The position numbers and the translations under genes were made by a program. 6,905 bases of DNA from Thermoleophilaceae bacterium (GTDB lineage: Bacteria > Actinomycetota > Thermoleophilia > Solirubrobacterales > JACPNS01): assembly GCA_016463365.1 (NCBI GenBank), contig JAEMRJ010000115.1, forward strand, positions 1-6,905, written 5' to 3'. This document shows positions 1 to 6,048 of this stretch, piece by piece (within the stretch, counting starts at the first letter, position 1; every line of letters begins with the position of its first letter). The notes beneath the pieces are model-generated. The model worked only from the letters and a program-made list of their open reading frames with translations, was not told the DNA's origin and did not search any database.

Positions 1-1
1 G

Positions 2-1003
2 GCGGTGGACTCCGCGGCGGGGTGCACCTGGATCAGCGGCGAGGACGCCACCCAGGTCGCCGCCGCCAAGGATCTCGTTGACTCTGCGCCGGCACGCGAG
101 GACCTCGCGATGCCCCCGCGCGTCACCGGTGAATTCGGCCTGCGCGAGCTGCAGGCCTGTGGCCTCGATCCAATCACCGACCCGATCATGTACCGCGAAC
201 TCGTCGATCGATCTCGCGACGAGATCGCAGCCGGGCGCTTCTTCGAGGTCTGCCTGACCCAGGAGTTTCGCGCGAGCCTGACGGCAGACGGCCGCGAGCT
301 CTACGACATCCTGCGCGCGCGAAACCCGGCGCCGATGGGCGCGTACCTGCGCGCAGACGAACTCGAGATTCTCTGCACGTCTCCGGAGCGACTTGTATCG
401 GTCAGCGCGAATGGCGCGGTCGAGACCAGGCCGATCAAAGGCACCCGGCCACGCTCAAGCGACCCGGCCGAGGACCGCCACCTGCGCGAGGCACTCGCAG
501 CATCCCCGAAGGACCGCGCAGAGAACACGATGATCGTGGACCTCGCGCGCAACGACCTCGGCCGCGTCTGCGAGACCGGCAGCGTCTCCGTGCCAGAGCT
601 CTGCGTCGTCGAGAGCTACGCGAGCGTGCACCACCTCGTCTCGACCGTGCGCGGCCAGCTCCGAACTGGCCTCGGCCCGATCGACGTGATCCGCGCATGC
701 TTCCCCGGTGGCTCGATGACCGGTGCACCGAAGGTCGAGGCGATGAAGATGATCTCTGAGGTCGAGAACTCGCAGCGCGGAATATTCAGCGGCGCGATCG
801 GTTGGATCGGCGACGACGGCGCGATGGATCTGAACATCGTGATCCGCACGATCGTGAAGAACGGCGATCAGCTCAGCCTGCACACCGGCGGCGCCGTCAC
901 AAGCGACTCCGTGGCAGACGCCGAGTACGCCGAGACGATGGACAAGGCGCGCGTTCTGGCCGAGAGCGTGGCCGCCGCGAGCGCGCGTACCGTGAAGTCG
1001 TGA
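2..1003 (+). CDS. pabB: Aminodeoxychorismate synthase component I (PabB), 5'-truncated
   Basis: This is the C-terminal 333 or so residues of a chorismate-binding enzyme; the frame is open to the left edge, so the true start lies outside the window. PabB converts chorismate plus ammonia, supplied by a PabA glutaminase, to 4-amino-4-deoxychorismate for folate synthesis in the cytoplasm. Counting the GTG at 5 as residue 1, I see the substrate-domain start FFEVCLTQ, PIKGTRPR at 143-150, a VDLARNDLGRV block, HHLVSTV near 209, FPGGSMTGAPK at 233-243 and a C-terminal GGAVTSDS...AEYAETMDKA block. The lysine of PIKGT (K145) is the PabB nucleophile; anthranilate synthase TrpE usually has alanine there, so I prefer PabB. 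The chorismate domain looks complete. Whether a PabA domain is fused upstream cannot be seen. The stop overlaps the next gene's start by 4 bases (GTGA), indicating one transcript. Confidence 0.88.
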   Translation, partial: AVDSAAGCTWISGEDATQVAAAKDLVDSAPAREDLAMPPRVTGEFGLRELQACGLDPITDPIMYRELVDRSRDEIAAGRFFEVCLTQEFRASLTADGRELYDILRARNPAPMGAYLRADELEILCTSPERLVSVSANGAVETRPIKGTRPRSSDPAEDRHLREALAASPKDRAENTMIVDLARNDLGRVCETGSVSVPELCVVESYASVHHLVSTVRGQLRTGLGPIDVIRACFPGGSMTGAPKVEAMKMISEVENSQRGIFSGAIGWIGDDGAMDLNIVIRTIVKNGDQLSLHTGGAVTSDSVADAEYAETMDKARVLAESVAAASARTVKS

Positions 1004-1845
1004 TCGACCCGGGCAAAGACAACATCCTGCTCGGCGACAACCTCGAGTTGTTGCCGCAGCTGCCGAGCGCGTCCTACCGCCTGATCTACATCGATCCGCC
1101 GTTCAACACCGGCAGGGATCAGACGCGTCGCACGCTCAAGACGGTCAGCGACGACAAGGGCGACCGAACGGGCTTCTCCGGTCGCAGCTACAAGACCAAG
1201 CTGCTCGCCGAATCCTCATACAAAGACAGCTTCGACGACTTCCTCAGCTTTCTCGGCCCGCGCCTTGAAGAAGCCCACCGCCTGCTCGACGAGCAGGGCA
1301 CGCTCTACTTCCACATCGATTACCGCGAGGCGCACTACTGCAAGCTGCTGCTCGACGAGATCTTCGGTCGCGAGAACTTCCTCAACGAAATCATCTGGGC
1401 CTACGACTACGGAGCGCGTGCAAAGTCACGTTGGCCGGCCAAGCACGACACGATCCTCGTGTACGTGAAGGACCCGAAGCGATACCACTTCAACTCCGAG
1501 GATGTCGACCGCGAGCCGTACATGGCGCCGGGGCTCGTGACCGCTGAAAAGGCCGCGCGCGGCAAGCTCCCCACTGACGTCTGGTGGCACACGATCGTGC
1601 CGACCAACGGAGCAGAGAAGACCGGTTACCCAACGCAGAAGCCCGAGGGCATAGTCACGCGCATGGTCACGGCTTCCACGAACGAGGGCGACAGCTGCCT
1701 CGACTTCTTTGCCGGAAGCGGCACGCTTGGCGCCGTCGCGGCAAAGCTGAACCGCCGCTACACATTGATCGACGCAAGTGAAGAGGCGATCCGCGTTTGC
1801 ACGGACCGCCTCATCACCGCGAAGTCGAACAAGTCAGTCGCTTAG
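1000..1845 (+). CDS. Beta-class site-specific DNA N6-adenine/N4-cytosine methyltransferase, apparently orphan
   Basis: A 281-residue protein of the N6_N4_Mtase type (PF01555-like), which transfers a methyl group from S-adenosylmethionine to the exocyclic amine of adenine or cytosine in DNA. The catalytic motif IV is DPPF at 32-35 (context IYIDPPFNTG). It precedes the SAM-binding motif I FAGSGT at 237-242, and this order defines the beta class. GTLYFHID near 101 and GYPTQKPE at 209-216 are further family blocks; the stretch between them probably holds the target-recognition region. I start it at the GTG at 1000: homologous-looking sequence begins just there (DNILLGDNLELL), and upstream in-frame residues are an arginine-rich shadow of pabB. 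The start overlaps the pabB stop, so translation is probably coupled. No endonuclease gene is visible, so this may be a regulatory or protective orphan enzyme. The recognition sequence and the target base cannot be read from the sequence. Confidence 0.88.
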   Translation: MIDPGKDNILLGDNLELLPQLPSASYRLIYIDPPFNTGRDQTRRTLKTVSDDKGDRTGFSGRSYKTKLLAESSYKDSFDDFLSFLGPRLEEAHRLLDEQGTLYFHIDYREAHYCKLLLDEIFGRENFLNEIIWAYDYGARAKSRWPAKHDTILVYVKDPKRYHFNSEDVDREPYMAPGLVTAEKAARGKLPTDVWWHTIVPTNGAEKTGYPTQKPEGIVTRMVTASTNEGDSCLDFFAGSGTLGAVAAKLNRRYTLIDASEEAIRVCTDRLITAKSNKSVA

Positions 1846-2414
1846 CCGATCTTCACCAGGTCCACGACGAAGACCAGAGTCTCGTCGGCCGGGATTGACG
1901 GCGGGCTTCCCTGTGCGCCATAACCGAGGTCCGGCGGGATGATCAGGAGGCGACGGCCGCCCTTCTTCATTCCGACAACACCTTCGTCCCAGCCCTTGAT
2001 CACGCCACCTTCGCCGAGTGTGAACTCGAAGGCGTCTTTGCCCCACGAGGTGTCGAACTCTTCGTTGTTGGACCAGTTGCGTCCGACGTAGTTGACGGTG
2101 ACTGCGTCGCCGCTCTTGGCGGCGGGGCCGGTGCCGACCTTGATGTCTTTTTCGATCAGCTTGGTCGGCGGGTCGCCGGATGCGTCGGTCAACTCAGGCT
2201 TCTTGTCGAGTGAGCCAGAAACCTTCGGCTGCACGGTCTTGCCGCCGGACTTCTCTTCGTCGGCGGACTCTTCTGTCGCGCCGCTGTCGGCAGTTTCAGT
2301 TGTCGGGGCTGCGTCGCTGTTGACGTCAGAAAGGCTTGCGCCGCCGCCGCCACAACCGACTACGAAGGCCGAGAGCGCGAGCATGGTGATTAGGAGGGTG
2401 ACTTTGAATTTCAT
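1842..2414 (-). CDS. FKBP-type peptidyl-prolyl cis-trans isomerase, lipoprotein
   Basis: A 190-residue secreted isomerase that catalyses cis-trans rotation of X-proline bonds, probably on the outer face of the cytoplasmic membrane. Residues 1-20 form a lipoprotein signal peptide (MKFK, then a hydrophobic run) ending in the lipobox VVGC with Cys21 as the lipidated residue. Residues 22 to about 85 are a Gly/Ser/Thr/Asp/Glu-rich tether. The FKBP fold fills about 87-190, and the classical pocket residues appear in order: Y109, F120-D121, F129, V138-I139, W142, Y165, I174 and F182, so it should be active. I choose the ATG at 2414 because it puts a short basic n-region before the hydrophobic segment; the longer frame to 2480 would bury the signal peptide behind 22 polar residues. 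The Shine-Dalgarno match is weak. Its stop interlocks tail to tail with the methyltransferase stop. Confidence 0.9.
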   Translation of the reverse strand: MKFKVTLLITMLALSAFVVGCGGGGASLSDVNSDAAPTTETADSGATEESADEEKSGGKTVQPKVSGSLDKKPELTDASGDPPTKLIEKDIKVGTGPAAKSGDAVTVNYVGRNWSNNEEFDTSWGKDAFEFTLGEGGVIKGWDEGVVGMKKGGRRLLIIPPDLGYGAQGSPPSIPADETLVFVVDLVKIG

Positions 2415-2464
2415 GGCGGGTAGTTTGACCGAAAATTCGCGATTCCTGCGAGAAGATTTCATGG

Positions 2465-2479
2465 TGCTCAAGTTGAGCA
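2465..2479. promoter_or_regulatory. 15-bp perfect palindrome in divergent intergenic region, possible operator
   Basis: The sequence TGCTCAA-G-TTGAGCA has 7-bp arms around one central base. It sits in the 89-bp spacer between the FKBP start (2414, minus) and the membrane-protein start (2504, plus), so one bound regulator could affect both. I find no convincing -35/-10 pair beside it: TTGACC occurs at 2425-2430 but lacks a good -10. A role as operator is inference from symmetry and position; a chance palindrome of this size somewhere in the window is not very unlikely. Confidence 0.35.
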
Positions 2480-2503
2480 TGCGCCGTTGCCGAAATAGAG
2501 AAC

Positions 2504-3097
2504 GTGCCGCCGCGCCCGAAAAGACAGAACGATTCTGCCTGGAACCCGGTTTCCGGCTGGGGTTTGATCGCGCTGATCGCCTTTGCGGTCTTTCTCATGC
2601 GCTGGATGGCGACCGATGCCGACGGCTACCTGCGCATCGTCGATGACATCAATCTCGTGATCCACGAGGCCGGCCACCCGCTCTTCGGATTCTTCGGCGA
2701 GCTGCCCGGGTGGTGGGGCGGAACTTTGATGGAACTGCTCGTGCCGGGCGCGATCGCCGTCGCCTTCTGGTACCAGCGCTCGGCGCTCTCGCTCGCCTTC
2801 GCCGCGATCTGGTTCTTTGAGAATCTCCACTACATCGCCTGGTACATCGCTGATGCCTCGATCGAGGCCCTGCCCCTGGTCGGTGGCGGCGAGCACGACT
2901 GGAAGTTCTTGTTGACGCACTATGACCTGATCCAGCAGGACACGCAGATCGCGAACGTGGTCAACACGATCGGGTACGTCGGGATTGTCTGCAGCCTGGT
3001 GTTTGCGGCCGGGGTCTGGTTGATGCAGGGATCAGACCGCGCTGACAACGCGCGCGACTCGGGCACTGCCCTTGCCGGAGGCCTTGACGGCCATTAG
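2504..3097 (+). CDS. Small integral membrane protein with HEAGH (HExxH) motif, putative metalloprotease-like
   Basis: A 197-residue membrane protein of unknown function. Hydrophobic segments lie at about 19-35, 75-90, 97-116 and 154-175. H54-E55-A56-G57-H58, just after the first helix, has the HExxH form of zinc peptidases and recalls site-2-protease-like (M50) enzymes. Other likely family marks are the glycine/leucine-rich GGTLMELLVP at 72-81, E106-N107 in the third helix, D117, and GGGEHDW at 127-133, which could supply a further metal ligand. It resembles a group of short uncharacterised bacterial membrane proteins with HEAGH and HDW blocks; this is from memory of the family. No NxxPxxxxDG motif of true M50 proteases is present, so proteolysis is unproven. 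GTG at 2504 is the only usable start after the in-frame stop at 2474-2476. The last 22 residues lie in the antisense overlap with the next gene and look non-conserved. Confidence 0.75.
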   Translation: MPPRPKRQNDSAWNPVSGWGLIALIAFAVFLMRWMATDADGYLRIVDDINLVIHEAGHPLFGFFGELPGWWGGTLMELLVPGAIAVAFWYQRSALSLAFAAIWFFENLHYIAWYIADASIEALPLVGGGEHDWKFLLTHYDLIQQDTQIANVVNTIGYVGIVCSLVFAAGVWLMQGSDRADNARDSGTALAGGLDGH

Positions 3098-5206
3098 CGC
3101 GCTGTCGGCGGTGAAGGCGAGCTGGTCGAGCGTCTCTCCGTGGAGTGGGTACAGAGCGAAACCGGCGCTGGCGCCGACGTTCGACTCGCGTGCCTCGGGA
3201 GTATTTGTCACCGTCTGAACGAAGCGTTCAGCGAGTGCACGCGCGCCGTCCACGCCGACGCCGGAAAGCACGGCAGCAAATTCATCTCCGCCGACGCGGG
3301 CGATGCAGTCATCGTCACGTGCGGCCGAGTCGAGCGCCTCGGCTATTGCACGCAGTGCGGCGTCGCCAGCGCGATGGCCGCGCGAGGTGTTGACCTGCTT
3401 GAAGTTGTCGAGGTCGAGCATCACGATCGCGAACTGCTCGTGCTCTTCTGAATCGATCTGATCCTGCACGAATGCGCTGAAGGCACGGCGGTTGCTGATG
3501 CCTGTGAGTGGATCGGTCGTGGCCAGCTCTTCGGCGCGCTCCTGGAGCTTGCTCAGCAGCACGCGGTCGTAGTACATCGAGACGACGATCGCGATGACCA
3601 GTGCGGACTCGGCAAGCAGAGTGACGAGCGTGATCGAAGCTGCGGCGCCAGTTCCGATCGAGTCATACAGGAGAGGCGACAACGCCACTGCAACTGGGCC
3701 GATCGTGCGCAACACGACCTTGTCAGTGATCCAGAACCAGGCCTGCGATGCAGCCAGCAGAATGAGCAGCGGGGGGACCGTGCTTTCGAGCCCTCCGGTC
3801 AGGTAAATCAAAGCGGCGAGACCAGCGAGGGCCATGCAGTCAAAGATCGCGTGCAGGACCGAACGGGGCTGAGCGTTCACCTTGAGAATTCCCGCTGAAA
3901 GCGCGAGTCCGCCAAAGAGCACAAGCCACCACGGAATCTGGGACGGTGCGGCGCTGGGCATCAGAAGGCTGATGCCAAGTACGACCGACCCAAAGGCCCA
4001 CGCGATCGAAGACGTACGGGCGTAGAGCGAGATCGATCCGAAGCGACCGTTGCGACCGCCGGTGATCGTTTCGAGGTTGGCGTGAGTGACGTGTACTTCC
4101 GGCGCTGGCATGCGCTCGACGTCGAGCCAGGCCGGTCGCTCGACGGGTTCGGCAGCGACGTCTTCGAGGTTGGGGAAGTTGTGACGCTTTTCGCCCTTCG
4201 CGGCGTACATCGCGCGGTCGGCCCTGTCGAGCAGCTCGCTGAGATCGCGACCGTCCTCGGGGAACACAGCGCAGCCGACTGCGGCGTCGATTTCAACGCC
4301 GGGCATCTCCATGATCGAACTTGCGGCACGCACGGCGGCGCGATAGATCTCGCCGGCCTCTTCAACACGTTCGCGCGACTCCGCACGAATCAGCACTGCA
4401 AACTCGTCGCCGCCGACGCGTGCGACGACAACGTCTTTCCGCGCGACGCGCTTTAGTTGGTGGGCGATCATGCGCAGGGCGTGGTCCCCGCCGACGTGAC
4501 CGTGCTTCGAATTCGCCGTCTTGAAGTTGTCGAGGTCGATCAGCAGCAGCCCGGTCACGCCGCCACGATCGGCGCGCTGTTTCTGGGCGAAGCGCTTCTT
4601 GGCTGCACGTTCAAGCGCGCGAAGGTTTGCGAGCCCTGTGAGCGGGTCCTCCATGGCGCGGCGCCTTGCCTGGTGGAGCGCCTCGAGCGTCTCTGTGTTC
4701 TGAAGATGCAGAAGCAGCGCCATCAGAATGAACGTCGGGATGTAGACGACCAGAAACGCGCCGAGGTGCGGCGCCTGCGAGGACATCTCGAAGTACAGCG
4801 TTGAAAGTGCGATGCCAGTACCGAGCAGCAGCGTCATGCCGAGGGCAAAGCGACGCACGAAGTAGCCCGCGTAGATCATCGTCGCAAGCATGTTGAAGAG
4901 CACTGCGATCGTCGCCGGCGTGATCTGAATGAGCACGAAGTTGACGCCGAGGATCGGCAACAGCATCAACTCGATCGAGGTCTGAAATGCTCGCGGACTG
5001 AGTCGCGGCGCGCCCAACACAAGTGCGGTGCCGAGCACGAGTGCCGGTACGCCCAGCGCGGTTCGCCAGAAGTTCACTCTGTCCGGGGCAACGTCCGGCA
5101 AGAACGAGAGCGCGAAGATGATGCCGGTCGTCAGGCCGAGCAGCGCCAGGGCTGTGACGGTCTTCAGGTAGCGCTCGCTGATCGGCATCCTGCCGCGATC
5201 AGTCAT
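3032..5206 (-). CDS. Tandem membrane-GGDEF protein, predicted diguanylate cyclase with two GGDEF domains
   Basis: A 724-residue protein made of two similar halves: about six membrane helices (15-168), GGDEF domain 1 (187-340), a linker, about six more helices (396-545), then GGDEF domain 2 (565-715). GGDEF domains condense two GTP to cyclic di-GMP, a second messenger. Both copies keep the DPLTG entry (187, 565), the metal-binding DLDNFK (224-229, 598-603) and an exact GGDEF signature (265-269, 639-643). The product-inhibition site RxxD, placed nine to six residues before GGDEF, is present in domain 2 (RDDD, 630-633) but broken in domain 1 (RKDV, 256-259). The helices match no sensor family I can name with certainty. 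I use the ATG at 5206, with AGGTGA five bases upstream; the frame runs to 5290, but that start has no ribosome site and overlaps an inverted repeat. No EAL or HD-GYP hydrolase domain is fused. The 3' end overlaps the HEAGH gene antisense. Confidence 0.92.
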   Translation of the reverse strand: MTDRGRMPISERYLKTVTALALLGLTTGIIFALSFLPDVAPDRVNFWRTALGVPALVLGTALVLGAPRLSPRAFQTSIELMLLPILGVNFVLIQITPATIAVLFNMLATMIYAGYFVRRFALGMTLLLGTGIALSTLYFEMSSQAPHLGAFLVVYIPTFILMALLLHLQNTETLEALHQARRRAMEDPLTGLANLRALERAAKKRFAQKQRADRGGVTGLLLIDLDNFKTANSKHGHVGGDHALRMIAHQLKRVARKDVVVARVGGDEFAVLIRAESRERVEEAGEIYRAAVRAASSIMEMPGVEIDAAVGCAVFPEDGRDLSELLDRADRAMYAAKGEKRHNFPNLEDVAAEPVERPAWLDVERMPAPEVHVTHANLETITGGRNGRFGSISLYARTSSIAWAFGSVVLGISLLMPSAAPSQIPWWLVLFGGLALSAGILKVNAQPRSVLHAIFDCMALAGLAALIYLTGGLESTVPPLLILLAASQAWFWITDKVVLRTIGPVAVALSPLLYDSIGTGAAASITLVTLLAESALVIAIVVSMYYDRVLLSKLQERAEELATTDPLTGISNRRAFSAFVQDQIDSEEHEQFAIVMLDLDNFKQVNTSRGHRAGDAALRAIAEALDSAARDDDCIARVGGDEFAAVLSGVGVDGARALAERFVQTVTNTPEARESNVGASAGFALYPLHGETLDQLAFTADSALMAVKASGKGSARVARVVSAV

Positions 5207-5211
5207 CGCCC

Positions 5212-5217
5212 TCACCT
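5212..5217 (-). promoter_or_regulatory. Ribosome binding site deciding the start of the double-GGDEF gene
   Basis: On the minus strand AGGTGA lies five bases before the ATG at 5206. It is the best Shine-Dalgarno match near any of the four in-frame ATGs (5290, 5245, 5206, 5188) and is the reason for the 724-residue rather than the 752-residue reading. Confidence 0.65.
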
Positions 5218-5255
5218 GGGGATCGTTGTGTCTGCGTCCATGCATTGTCTGAAGT

Positions 5256-5294
5256 ACCCGGTTACTCACGGGTTCGAACTGAATCGTCATTCAG
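5256..5294 (-). other. Two adjacent inverted repeats in the leader of the double-GGDEF gene
   Basis: In minus-strand order, CTGAAT-GACG-ATTCAG (5294 to 5279; 6-bp arms, 4-base loop) is followed after five bases by ACCCG-TGAGTAAC-CGGGT (5273 to 5256; 5-bp arms, 8-base loop). Both lie 50-88 bases before the chosen start codon, inside the 148-bp spacer to the HD gene. They could be hairpins of a 5' leader or operator half-sites. I looked for the cyclic di-GMP (GEMM) riboswitch core and do not see it. Function is unknown. Confidence 0.35.
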
Positions 5295-5337
5295 CAGGGG
5301 GGAAGGTGAGTGCCTGCCCGGCGAGTGGACGTTTGTT

Positions 5338-5354
5338 CTACCCCAGAGGGGCAG
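5338..5354 (-). terminator. Possible terminator hairpin after the HD-domain gene
   Basis: On the minus strand CTGCCCC-TCT-GGGGTAG begins directly after the TAG stop of the HD gene and forms a 7-bp stem (one G-U pair) with a 3-base loop. No U-run follows (AACAAACG), so it is at best a weak or non-canonical terminator; it could also simply protect the 3' end. Confidence 0.35.
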
Positions 5355-5909
5355 CTACCACTTGAACATCGGCAAAGGCGATGTGGGGTGCTCGATCGTG
5401 CGCTTTGTCGTGAGCCGGATCAGGGTCCGATGGAATCCCCGACTCGGGTAAGCGCGAAACACCGCTCGGGCGTGACCAATCCCCAGGCCGAACCGACGCA
5501 GGCCAAGACTCACGTCGATCGCGTCAGCTCGGCGGAAGATCTCGACCGGGTCGTCCGCGGGCCCGGCGGGGCGTTGCTTGTGGTGCTTGTCGATCATCTC
5601 GGTGATGAGCGGGAGCAGATCGTCGCGCTCCTGGGCCTCGAGGTAAACGGCCGCGAGGTCGATCGACGGCACGAGGTAGTCGAAGGTTTGGTCGGTCCAG
5701 ATTCCGAGGTCATGAAACACGCCCGTGACGCGGTACTCGAGCTGCCTGCTCGGGGGCTCGCCGGTGCCGCCCGCGCGCGCGTAGAGCGCGTCGCAATGGA
5801 GCAACACTCGAATCACATGGTTGGTGTAACCGGCTCGATCAGACCCGAGGGCATCGGCCCATGGGGCGAGAAGCGCCGAAACATCCACTGCGAGCTCGTC
5901 ATCATGCAT
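5355..5909 (-). CDS. HD-domain protein, predicted metal-dependent phosphohydrolase
   Basis: A 184-residue soluble protein of the HD superfamily, whose members use a histidine/aspartate-bound metal to hydrolyse phosphate esters, often of nucleotides. The ligands appear in the expected order: H31 (YTNHVIRVL), H66-D67 (VFHDLGIW), H109-H110 (MIDKHHKQRP) and D129 (RRADAIDVSLG). The C-terminal PLPMFKW ending and the FHDLGIWTDQTFDYL block match my recollection of an uncharacterised stand-alone HD family, so the protein looks complete. It is not an HD-GYP cyclic di-GMP phosphodiesterase: the residues after HH are KQRPAG, with no ExxDGxGYP. The ATG at 5909 is the first start after the in-frame stop at 5919-5921; no clear ribosome site precedes it, so a short leader or leaderless mRNA is possible. 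It lies 148 bp upstream of the double-GGDEF gene on the same strand; the gap holds a hairpin, so co-transcription is uncertain. The substrate is unknown. Confidence 0.82.
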   Translation of the reverse strand: MHDDELAVDVSALLAPWADALGSDRAGYTNHVIRVLLHCDALYARAGGTGEPPSRQLEYRVTGVFHDLGIWTDQTFDYLVPSIDLAAVYLEAQERDDLLPLITEMIDKHHKQRPAGPADDPVEIFRRADAIDVSLGLRRFGLGIGHARAVFRAYPSRGFHRTLIRLTTKRTIEHPTSPLPMFKW

Positions 5910-5931
5910 GCGTGCAGTTCATCACACGGAC

Positions 5932-5960
5932 TTGACAACCAGCACAAATATGGCTAAGCT
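5932..5960 (+). promoter_or_regulatory. Predicted housekeeping-sigma promoter of the acyl-CoA dehydrogenase gene
   Basis: A perfect -35 TTGACA (5932-5937) is followed after exactly 17 bases by TAAGCT (5955-5960), which fits the actinobacterial -10 form TAnnnT. Transcription would start near 5967, giving a leader of about 80 bases. GGCTAAG overlaps the -10 (5952-5958) and is repeated at 5971-5977. Confidence 0.6.
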
Positions 5961-5973
5961 TCGCCGTATCGGC

Positions 5974-5995
5974 TAAGTGACCGGATAGTCACTTA
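5974..5995. promoter_or_regulatory. Inverted repeat just downstream of the promoter, probable operator or leader hairpin
   Basis: TAAGTGAC and GTCACTTA form perfect 8-bp arms around a six-base centre (CGGATA). The site covers about +8 to +29 relative to the predicted start of transcription, where a dimeric repressor such as a TetR or GntR protein could block elongation. It could equally fold as an RNA hairpin. It matches no operator I can name, and no regulator gene is in the window. Confidence 0.5.
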
Positions 5996-6048
5996 CCTAG
6001 GGGAAACACTTTCATCAACCTCGGGATCATCCCTCGACCTGAAGGCCT

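Noticed and set aside
455..883. Antisense open frame of 142 codons inside pabB
   Set aside because: Opposite a strongly conserved enzyme; its composition (many A, R, H, D, V) is the typical mirror of high-GC coding sequence and shows no family motif.
802..999. Longer methyltransferase reading from ATG 802
   Set aside because: The added 66 residues are arginine-rich shadow of the conserved pabB C-terminus; methyltransferase similarity begins right at the GTG at 1000.
2..1003. Anthranilate synthase component I (TrpE)
   Set aside because: The PIKGT motif with lysine favours PabB over TrpE, which normally has alanine at that place, and no trp gene follows.
2415..2480. Longer FKBP reading from 2480
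   Set aside because: It would place 22 polar residues before a textbook lipoprotein signal peptide and would overlap the palindrome at 2465-2479.
2092..2646. Plus-strand open frame of 184 codons across the FKBP gene and the HEAGH gene start
   Set aside because: It is antisense to the FKBP gene and out of frame with the HEAGH gene, and its residues show no domain.
4082..4804. Plus-strand open frames within the double-GGDEF gene
   Set aside because: They mirror conserved GGDEF sequence and lack starts with ribosome sites or motifs of their own.
5268..5280. GGTTCGAAC, which looks like a tRNA T-loop
   Set aside because: Flanking bases do not form a 5-bp T-stem on either strand, and no acceptor, D or anticodon arm is present.
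5207..5290. Longer double-GGDEF reading from 5290
   Set aside because: No ribosome site at 5290 or 5245, and the first ATG lies inside an inverted repeat; 5206 has AGGTGA at good spacing.
5256..5294. Cyclic di-GMP riboswitch before the double-GGDEF gene
   Set aside because: The conserved GEMM core and its paired helices are not visible; only two short hairpins are.
5310..5957. Plus-strand open frame of 215 codons opposite the HD gene
   Set aside because: The minus strand encodes a clear HD domain with ordered metal ligands; the plus frame has no recognisable motif and runs through the promoter region.
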